Below the pieces are notes generated by a model. It had not been told where the DNA came from. It did no database searches and saw nothing but the letters and a program-made list of their open reading frames with translations. Source: Morchella semilibera (taxonomy: Eukaryota; Ascomycota; Pezizomycetes; Pezizales; Morchellaceae). From it: a stretch of 64,000 nt of DNA. This document shows positions 36,105 to 44,715 of the stretch, piece after piece. The first letter of the stretch is position 1; every line of letters starts with the position of its first letter. The DNA is taken from positions 1,488,001 through 1,552,000 of the forward strand of contig WBVU01000009.1 in NCBI GenBank assembly GCA_009192285.1. Direction: 5' to 3'. Made by a program: the position numbers and the translations under genes.

Positions 36105-36798
36105 ATGTCTACTCCTAACCCCAACGTCAACATTCCCCGTACCGGCCCTCCAAAGAACCGTCTCCCTGTATATTTGGGTGTGGGGGCAGCTGCTATAGTT
36201 GGATACTATCTCTACAACGCCGGCGGTGACACTAAGGTTGCGAGGAAGGAGATGAAGCGTGAGTTTCACTTCAGGCTATGAAATTTTGCTATAGGTGAGA
36301 GACTTGCACTAACATGGATATAACTTTGTGATAGACGATGCTGCTTCTGCTTCTTCATCAGTTCGTGACCAACTCCCTGGACATGGAAAGGAAATCAAGA
36401 CCTCTGCCGAGGAAGCACTTGCACGCGTAGGTAGTGAGGTTGACTCAACAGTCCGCGAAGGTAATCCCCTCATGAATCCCCGCCCAAACTCCCCATCTTT
36501 CCCGCATTACCCTTTCTACTTTCATTTACTTAGGCGTTTAGTAAAAAGTCGTGAAAACTGGGGTTAATGCAACGGGGCAAATTTTCACGACCTTTTACTG
36601 AACGCCTAAGTACATCCAAGTCATATTTAACACAGCACAGGCAAGAATCGCATAGCGCAAGGCCAAAAGGTCCTTGAAGAAACCAAAGACCGTGCTGGAA
36701 ATAAGATCATGAACACAATCGATCAAGCGGACCTGAAATTAGAGGAAGAGGCAGGGAAGGCGAAGAAAAGCGTCAGCGGATGGTTCGGGGCAAAATAG
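36105..36798 (+). CDS. small single-helix protein, 'calcofluor white hypersensitive' family of fungi
   Basis: Three exons (36105-36258, 36335-36460, 36641-36798) give 145 residues with every phase matching. After a polar start with IPRTGPPKNR comes one hydrophobic helix at about 24-40 (YLGVGAAAIVGYYLY). A charged amphipathic helical region then extends to the C-terminus, which ends in GWFGAK. This architecture matches small Pezizomycotina proteins annotated as calcofluor-white-hypersensitive proteins, linked by that name to wall integrity; the molecular role is not established. Probably anchored in an internal membrane. Intron 2 (36461-36640) carries an 86-bp foldback element, which makes it much longer than intron 1. 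It is divergently transcribed from the Mug65-like gene. Confidence 0.8.
36527..36612. mobile_element. foldback element inside an intron, 86 bp
   Basis: 36528-36557 (ACTTAGGCGTTTAGTAAAA...) and 36582-36611 are 30-base inverted repeats with two transition differences and a 24-base loop. One further base pairs at each end. It lies wholly within intron 2 of the gene at 36105-36798, so the pre-mRNA can form a near-perfect 31-bp hairpin between the splice sites. Confidence 0.8.
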
Positions 36799-37144
36799 CA
36801 ATGATAGGCGTGGGGGTTTTCATTCTTTTACAACAGCAGTAATGAGGCATAACGATGACGCGAATGGGACTAAAATTGCCGAGAGCCAGTTGGCAAGGCT
36901 AAGGTCCTGGGATGTTATTGGTACTAGCTTACTTGAAGACTGTAATTAATATTATTTCATCGTGTTTCTGGCGGTTTCAAAAGGTCCCTGTGCATGTTCG
37001 AAGGCTGAAGGGTGTTTAACAAAATCCTTTAGCGGAAGTGTAGTGAAAGTTGAGTTTACCAGGCTTGCCAAAAGCCGGATAGATGTCACTACACCCAGAT
37101 CTTTCTTGCTGCGGCTACATAACAAACCTTGCTAGAAATCTATA

Positions 37145-37303
37145 CACAGGATATCACTCGAATCATAATACTTAATAATTTTTCACTCCTTTTAGGCCCC
37201 TGAGTACCCATATCTAAAGGCTATACCAACAAGAAAACTTATGGGGCCGCCTTCCCCAAGTTGGGGAAAATATGTTAACGACACCGCCGAGTGATAATCT
37301 GTG
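37145..37303. mobile_element. element with CACAG..TATCACTCG terminal inverted repeats
   Basis: The left end CACAGGATATCACTCG (37145-37160) and the complement of the right end, CACAGATTATCACTCG (37288-37303), agree at 14 of 16 positions. A third copy of the end occurs alone at 47221-47236. The interior has no open frame. A short non-autonomous element is inferred; no target duplication was established. Confidence 0.5.
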
Positions 37304-37610
37304 ATCAAATTTCTTTACTCTCAGTTGAGAAAATACAAAGAGCTGCGGAATCAGCCAGCTAAAAGCTCCGTAGTTAATTAATCCATCACTCCATGAGGGT
37401 GATATTACATAGACCTAGACCCCGCTGCGCCATTTTCACTAGTTTACTACATGGTGGCCCCCAAGAGGTTTCGCATATATATATTCAGGACTGGCTTAAT
37501 TAGGGCTCGGTCATTCTGTTTGATTCTAAGCTGATATTTATCTGCCTGCCACTTGCCGTCATATTTCTGTAGATCAAATTAGCCACAGAGCCCTACCTTT
37601 CTGATGATAA

Positions 37611-37655
37611 CGCCCCTAGTTCCTAGCTCCGCCCCTAGTTCCTAGCTCCGCCCCA
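37611..37655. repeat. 19-bp tandem repeat, 2.3 copies
   Basis: CGCCCCTAGTTCCTAGCTC is repeated exactly at 37611-37629 and 37630-37648, with the first seven bases of a third copy. Intergenic. Confidence 0.9.
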
Positions 37656-38116
37656 GCCTACGACTGGGACTTTATCACTTTACATCTATAATTAAATAAG
37701 TCCACCTAATAGTACAGGGCCACTGGCGGCGGGGGCATTATCTAATTCAATCAGTAATTTGATTTAGATTCGGCGAGGGTCCCAACCCTAATATGGGCCG
37801 CCTTGTGCTACATATATATTATGTGTTTTATTCTGTAAGCAGTTTTTATGCTCACTGGCCAACAAGGAAGACCAAGCCTAATGTGTACATTAATAATCTC
37901 GATACAACTGTATCTCTGTACGCGAATTTCTCACAGCTTTGAGTAAAGACCGAATGAAAAAAGGGCGAAACTACGAAATAAGGAAAGGTCCTGGAGGTCA
38001 ATATAGATACCGGGCCATTGTTCACGGCATTAATCAGCAGCAAAATCTTAGGGCTCAGAAATATAAGATTAAGTGGCATTTATACAATGCGCAAGGAAAT
38101 AGGTATTCGAACAAGT

Positions 38117-39732
38117 TCAGCCAAAGAACTTCTTGTAAGCCTGCTTCTCCTTCTCCTTCTTCGCATGAACTCTCTCCTTTGCAGCATTAAGATCCTTCAC
38201 GATCGCCGCGTCTCCGGGAGCGTACTTATCCGCCTCTTTGAGGTCTTCCAGAGCGCCATCATCGTCCTTCAAGGCAGCCTTGGCCATAGCCCTGCGGAAT
38301 AGCGCTTTGGCTTTGTCGGTACCTGTGATATCCGGGATATCCAACGCCTTCGACGCAGATTCATCGGCCTCGCGATAAAGTTTTTGCTTGTTTTGCAACA
38401 ACGCACTGTTGGAAAGTAGCACGAACTTCAAGGCCTGTATATTTTTGAAGAGCTCTGGGGGGTCGTTTTCGAGGAGGACTGGGTACTCAGCGAGGTAACG
38501 AAGTCCCTTGGTGTATTTCTCAAGGCCAAGCTCGAGGTCACCAGCCTTAAAGGCTTTGTTACCAAACTCCTTGAGCTCGGCTCCAATTCGAAGAATGGTT
38601 GCACCGTCCATTTCTGGGTTCTCATCATCGGGAAAGTCCTCATACCTATCGCCGGTGCCATCATCGCTACGGATCACAGCAGCTTCTGCATCAGGCCCAC
38701 TGAGCTCGCCACAGTCTGTGCTCTAGTGTTAGTATTACTTGCGTGGTTTATATTACTTAAGTGATTGGGAGTTGGGGGGGGGGGGGGGGGGCGACCTTCA
38801 ATTATGACAGGCCTTCCGGGCTTGTCGGTGTTGTCGGTCTTCATTTCTTCAATCTTGCGGATTACGCTTTTCCCAGAGATGACCTCGCCAAAAACAACAT
38901 GTTTTTTATCCAGGTGAGGCGTTTCAACAGTTGTGATGAAGAATTGACTTCCATTGGTTCCTTTACCTCTATTAGACACCTATACCAAAGAAACAAAAAT
39001 TAGGTGGGTCGCATACCAGGGCCGGCGTTAGCCATAGACAATAAGAAAGGCTTGTCATGTTTCTTTTCGAAATTCTCATCTTCAAATTTCGTGCCGTAGA
39101 TCGACTCTCCACCAGAACTGTAGGCAATATGTCAGGATTATCACGATTATTAAAGTTGGAATGCCTACATACCCATTTCCAGCAGTAAAGTCACCGCCCT
39201 GGATCATGAATCGCTTGATAACACGATGGAAAGATGAGCCTAGTAAGGAAAATTTGTCAATCATAGCTAGCCCTAGCCTCGGGGGATAAGTTTTATGTCA
39301 GTCAAACCTTTGTAGTGCAATGGCTTCCCAGTTTTTCCGATTCCCTTCTCACCAGTGCAGAGAGCACGGAAATTCTCTGCTGTCTTCGGGACAACTGTTT
39401 CAGGCTGTCAGCATACTGTAAAATCCCGCCTCCGAGCTCTGCTGTGGAGCTTACTATCATTGTACTATGTTCATTTTGTTAGATTACAGCACGGCAACAA
39501 GAGAATGATCGAAAGTGCATGCTTATTCATACCAACTCCAAGACGACACGTTCAGGGCGCTTGCCGCCAACCGAGATATCGAGAAAGCAGCGAACGCGTT
39601 CTATATAACCATTAAATGGCCATCAGCTATCAGTTATGATCCATTTACTGTACCCCGCAGGAGAAATAGAACATTAACAAAGAGAAACTTACGAGTTGGG
39701 GTTGGGGCTGGGGTTTCTGCTTCTTCTGCCAT
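38117..39732 (-). CDS. CPR6: cyclophilin-40, peptidyl-prolyl isomerase and Hsp90 co-chaperone
   Basis: Seven exons rebuilt by frame: 39732-39693, 39600-39533, 39404-39308, 39239-39173, 39117-39017, 38960-38796, 38715-38117; 378 residues, close to the usual 370-375. The N-terminal cyclophilin domain shows [18 protein letters not shown], the catalytic [20 protein letters not shown] and NGSQFFITT. In [12 protein letters not shown] a His replaces the Trp of cyclophilin A, as in human CYP40, where this lowers cyclosporin affinity. The C-terminal half has three TPR motifs ([28 protein letters not shown]...[15 protein letters not shown]). TPRs of this family bind the MEEVD tail of Hsp90; the enzyme folds clients in the cytosol. 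An unusual 18-base C run begins five bases into intron 6, beside a weak donor (gtcgcc). Confidence 0.92.
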
Positions 39733-40838
39733 GATAACTTTCGAACCTCTTTGTTTTGTGGCCCTTGGATAAAGGTTTGTGTGTGTTGAAGAAGGGATAG
39801 GAAGGGATAGGAAGTTGGGATGGCTCGAGGTTGAAGGGTGCCTGTTAATATTTTTGAGCACTGAGGGCGCGGAAGGTTCCAGAGCCCCTCGGCGATCTTG
39901 CGCAATGGCATCGCTACTTTCCCCACCTTCTCCCACACCCCCACGCCTTCTTAGATTCGACAGGCACCAGTTCTAAGATTTCTCCTAGAAACAGAATAGC
40001 CGCATTGGGCAGAGAGTAAACGGGGCGTCTACCCCACCTTATTCAACAAGATACGTCAGCCGTAACCGTTACGATCTCTTGGCCAAGCTGCCTAAAAGTC
40101 CTATTCGATATGAGCAGTCCCTATTCAAACACCGCCAGGGTGCAAAGACCCGTGGGGTAAGGTTTAAGGCTAGCAAACCATGGCTCACAACTCATTATGA
40201 TACAACTACATACACTCTACTAGAGTACGTAAAATAGAACAAACCAGGGGTAAGGGAATTTAAATTCATTTTGATTTCTTTAACAATTGTATACAGTCAA
40301 CTCTCCTTATAAAAGGGTATGAGTTCGCGGGTGCTCCGATGGTACAAAATCACCCCGACCTTAGGATATACATCCCACAAGGCGCGACGTCGCGCCATTT
40401 TTGTACTTTTGTAAGGAGAATGGACCACTATTATTCAGCTGTGTATAGGGCAAGCGTAGTACTCCGCTGTCGAGATTCTGAAAGAGCTTCACCCCGAAGA
40501 CCAAATTTAAACGCTATGGCGGCATCGGCTTGCGCGTCCGGGTGTGTAATCTTGGGGGAATGATTAAGATCGCTTCATGTGTGTATCTATTAAGGCATTA
40601 AGGATTCACGTGTTGTTTGAATAGGACCCTAAAGTTTCCCCACCTTTATTTTTTATATGTTGATCTTTAACAATTGAATTTAGATGGGGGAAGCTCTAGT
40701 ACCCGGCCTCCGATTTTATATTCTTTCTTTCTATATCAAGTATTCCCCTCTGGGAAGACCGCTTAGTTGCCGTCTGGGATGACACTCCCACCGGTGTCAC
40801 CTCTCCCTTTCTTCTTATCTTTGTTGTTTGCTGCGATC
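39733..40838. other. intergenic region with possible pogo-type remnant
   Basis: Upstream of cyclophilin-40 and downstream of Dtd1. At about 40290 TACAGTCAACTCTCCTTATA resembles a pogo-type terminal repeat. A partial inverse CTTTTGTAAGGAG lies near 40410, and a 16-bp perfect palindrome at 40381-40396 sits between them. No gene is supported. Confidence 0.5.
40290..40420. mobile_element. possible pogo-type MITE remnant with central palindrome
   Basis: The left end TACAGTCAACTCTCCTTATA is like termini of fungal pogo elements with a TA target. A shorter inverted match, CTTTTGTAAGGAG, closes it near 40400-40420. The perfect palindrome GGCGCGACGTCGCGCC occupies 40381-40396. The arms are imperfect and no transposase is present. 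Confidence 0.4.
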
Positions 40839-41471
40839 TCAGTTTTTTTCCGGTGTTGAGAGCTCGAAGGTAACTGGGCCATCGTTTACCAATGCAACCT
40901 GCATCATGGCTCCAAATACACCATCTTGAACTTTCGTCACTGAATCCTCCTTTGTTAATCCTTTCTCACTAGCGTATAAGCCCTGTGTTTTCTCGAGCAA
41001 CGAGGCGTAGATAGCTGCTGCCAGTGCAGGAGGACATGCTCCATGAAAGTCAGGCTTGCTCCCCTTCTTGGTTTTGGCAAGAAGTGTGAACTGTGATACA
41101 AGGAGGACCTGGTAATCCATATCCATGACAGACATCTTCCATCGCCCACCATCTGAAGGCGAGTCCCATACTTTGAGTTTGAGTATTTTGTTGGCAAGTA
41201 ACTCGACCTCTTTCGGAGTGTCATCCGGCGCAACTGGATTGGGAAAGAAAACAAAAAAAGGAATGATTAGGGTCGAAAGGGTTTAACATGATAAATTTCA
41301 GAAGTGTTCCTACCAGCAGCGAATACAAGAATGCCTTTTCCAATCGAGGAGACGATTTGGTTATCGACTGTGACGGACGCTGAGAGGACGCGTTGTATTA
41401 TAGCTAAAACACGAATGTTAACCCCTAACGTGCCCAAGCTGTTTGTGATGATGTAGGGCGAGACCTTTCAT
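40839..41471 (-). CDS. DTD1: D-aminoacyl-tRNA deacylase (D-Tyr-tRNA deacylase)
   Basis: Three exons: a 7-nt first exon (41471-41465, ATGAAAG), 41403-41314 and 41233-40839; 163 residues. The N-terminus MKAIIQRVLSASVTVD is the standard start of the family, and only the tiny first exon supplies it in frame. SQFTLLA and the GP motif in NDGPVTFEL (an N-x-G-P-x-T type signature) are the substrate-pocket elements of DTD. The enzyme hydrolyses D-amino acids (and glycine on non-cognate tRNA) from aminoacyl-tRNA in the cytosol, guarding translation. Family length is 145-180. Transcribed divergently from the Not3/Not5 gene. The start is less certain than the rest only because of the micro-exon. Confidence 0.9.
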
Positions 41472-42209
41472 GACGGGTACAGAATGTGATTCTGCTTATT
41501 TACTAGGTACAGTATGGTGGCGACAGTGATGATAATAACGTGTTCTGTAATATGGGTGGGGTGAAGCGGGGAGCTCTGTCTATCTGCATTACCAATATGC
41601 GAGGGGCCTTGAGGCTCTGCCTGCGGGTGTAGATTCGTGCCAAGACTGAGGCAAAGCATTGAGCAGGTGACATGCTCTCCAACTTGCAGGGAGTTAGGGG
41701 GCGCTTGGAGAAAGCCTCACTAAGGGTTGGGTGCTATTAGGATGCCGATCTACTTATGTACATACATGTACATTATAAGATGCACCCGATGAATAAATGT
41801 AACTCCAGAACGGACCATGAATGCTTGAGTGGTGGAAGTTATAGTGGAGTGAAGAACACCACCAGTATCTTGCTAGCATAAACGGAAATCTCACTACAGG
41901 AGGAAGCTGTCGAATCTTGCATCCTCATTCAAAGAAGTTGCAACAAACAACCCTGTCGCTGCCGAGAGAGATCAGCCCTCGCATTCATCCCTCTATTGCT
42001 ACACTAATAGGTATCGACACTTTACTCCACCCACGAGGACCCCATCAAACCTACAAACTCTCCCTCCTAAAGTGCCTCCTTCTCCTAGGACGGTTATCCC
42101 CGAACCCTCTGACGACATCACTTCTGCTCCACCACCTGCCTTCTTCCGGCGCAAACCACATCACTAACCACATCATCCATCTCTCTGTATTGTCGACCCC
42201 TCCTCCAGT
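41472..42209. promoter_or_regulatory. shared upstream region of Dtd1 and Not3/Not5 genes
   Basis: Seven hundred and forty bases between divergent starts. One TACATGTA palindrome at about 41763 and a CT-rich leader (42040-42200) before the plus-strand ATG. The short frames within it have no domain. Confidence 0.4.
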
Positions 42210-44715
42210 ATGTCGGCCCGAAAACTCCAACAAGAGGTCGAGCGGACCTTCAAACGCGTAGCTGAGGGAATAACTCAATTCGAATCTATCTACGAAAAGC
42301 TTAACCAATGCACAAATGCTTCCCAGAAGGAAAAGCTGGAAGACTCGCTAAAACGCGAGATCAAGAAGCTGCAGAGGCAACGGGATCAGATCAAGACATG
42401 GGCGGCGAGCTCCGAAATAAAGGACAAGAAGCCGCTGCTTGACGAAAGGAAAAAGATCGAGGCGGTAAGGATAATCGAGCCCCCTATGTCCAGCCCTATA
42501 TTACCGAGTTCTTTGGGCAGCGATGGATACGAAGAAGCAAGTGGCGGAGAAGAGGGATCGAAAATGTGTCCTTTGTTCTCTCCATGCCGGTCTTCAGATT
42601 TTCAGTTTGCTACTATTTCTTTACACTCCTGTTGCTCCTGTCACTGGAAAGCACCCCATGGATTACTTCATGACTCCTGTATTACATCAGTCGGGCGACA
42701 TTGTCTCTATTTCTTTCTTCCTATCTTTCTTTCCTCAAATATCCCACGCATATACCCTCTTCAACACTCTTTCCTGAATGTCATGTTGTTTGCTGGTTCC
42801 AGGCTGATGTCTTCTCCCCCCCCGCTGGGGCCATGTGCATATACTGCAGCAAATGGAAAAGTTCAAAGCTGTCGAAAAAGAAATGAAGACCAAAGCCTAC
42901 TCGAAAGAAGGTCTAATGGCATCTACTCGCTTAGACCCAATGGCCCAGAAAAAGGTTGATCTAGTAAACTTTTTGTCCGACTGCACCACCGAACTTGACC
43001 GTCAAATCGAGGCCTGCGAGGCAGAAGCCGAATCCCTCACAGTTACTCTGAAGAAAGGAAAGAAGTCTGATGCATCGAAAGCGGACAGGGTAGCGGAAGT
43101 TGAAAAACAAGTGGAGCGTCATAAATGGCATCAAGGCAAACTAGAATTAATCATGAGGCTACTTGAAAATGGGCAATTAGATGCAGAGCAGGTAGAGAGG
43201 GTGAAGGAAGATATCAAATTTTACGTTGATTCAAATCAGGACGTTGATTTCCAGGATTATGACAATGATCAGATCTACGACGAGCTGGACCTTGACGAGG
43301 AAAATGCGGAGGATCTCTTTGGAATCGGCGCGGATGTGGATAGGATGTCTAGCCAGGACACACAAAGCATACAAGACGATTTATCTGAAAAGCCAGGTTC
43401 GACGAAAGATTCTGTGGTTGGAGGTCGCAGACCAAGTACTCAACTAAAATCTCCTATGCCAGCTCTAGCAACACTACATCAAGCTCCTATTACTACGAAC
43501 ACAATTATCAGTAATAACGGGTTTCCCTCTTCGAACGGTTCCTCTATGAAACCTGCTCCTTTACCGAGTAGACCAGCGGGCGAGGTGCTGAAGTATGCAT
43601 CCGTGGCAACCGCAGCTGCGGCAGCAGACAGAAATGTTGGGATCGCGCCACTTCCACCCCCACCTGGAATGGCTCCTCTACCAAGTCCTCTTAACGCACC
43701 CATAGGTCCAAGTGGAATGGCCCCCTTACCACCGCCACCTGCTTCCAAACAATCTTCACATCGTCCTGGACCAGTTTCCATATCAGCAACAAGTCCTGCA
43801 CCTCCTGCATCTATTCCTCATACACCTTCACTAGACAACCCTGCTGTCGTTTCGCCTTCTCCAAAACCCGCAAGTGCCATCTCCGTCTCTCGAGAGCCCT
43901 CAAGTCAACAACTAGATTCATCGCATGACGAGGCAGCGCCTAGTAGTATCGCTACCAGCGATCATAGCGACGCTGACAGCGAGGCAGATTTAAATAGCGA
44001 GGAGCAATCTCCTGAGCCTCCTGTAGAACCGCATACCAACGGTACTTCATCAAGTTCGGCAGCCCAGGTTGAACTTACATCACCACCAGTAGAGGAATCC
44101 ATCTATCACTTACCACCTGGTTTACAGGATCTCATGTCGTCATTTGAGAACACAAAGAAAAGGCTCGTTCCGCAGCCGGGACAAGTCCACCGCTACCTTG
44201 AATACTCGCTTCTTAACGCACCAGACACTATCGATGCAGAGAAGCCCCGACATTACAAGCCTACAACCAAGTACGATACGGCGCGCCACTATCCGCAAGA
44301 ACCCTTACCTATATTTGACGACCCGATGTTGTATAAGCGTGTGGATGTAGATACACTTTTTTACGTCTTCTATTACAAACAAGGTACATATCAGCAGTAT
44401 CTGGCAGCCAAGGAACTCAAGAAGCAGAGTTGGAGATTTCACAAACAATACCAGACATGGTTCCAACGGCACGAGGAACCAAAAACAATTACGGAGGAAT
44501 ATGAGCAGGGAACATATAGGTTCTTTGATTACGAGAGTACATGGTGGGTTCTTTCTTTTTATATGCCATATCTATCGCTACTTACCTCCCTATGCTCTAC
44601 TGCTGTGGGTCCCCATATGGCTGGCTGATTTGACGCTTTCGTGCTCTGAAGGATGAACCGTCGCAAGACGGATTTCAAATTCGCGTACAAATACCTCGAG
44701 GACGATGTCTTATAA
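42210..44715 (+). CDS. NOT5: CCR4-NOT transcription/deadenylation complex subunit Not3/Not5
   Basis: Three exons (42210-42464, 42850-44543, 44652-44715), 670 residues. The N-terminal Not3 coiled-coil domain begins [20 protein letters not shown] and includes [10 protein letters not shown] and [18 protein letters not shown], which crosses the first splice exactly. The middle is Pro/Ser-rich and disordered. The C-terminal NOT2/3/5 domain runs from about 500: [10 protein letters not shown], the PxxYP-type segment, [41 protein letters not shown] and [17 protein letters not shown]. The protein is a scaffold subunit of the CCR4-NOT complex in nucleus and cytoplasm, acting in mRNA deadenylation and translational control. 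The first intron (385 bp) is long for this window; it interrupts the coiled coil and contains no obvious extra exon. Confidence 0.93.

Larger units (their letters stand above)
36799..38116. other. convergent intergenic region with repeats
   Basis: This separates the 3' ends of the gene at 36105 and the cyclophilin-40 gene. It holds a 159-bp element bounded by CACAG..TATCACTCG inverted ends (37145-37303) and a 19-bp tandem repeat (37611-37655). No gene: the frame at 37939-38190 overlaps the 3' end of cyclophilin-40 and is a shadow. Confidence 0.6.
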
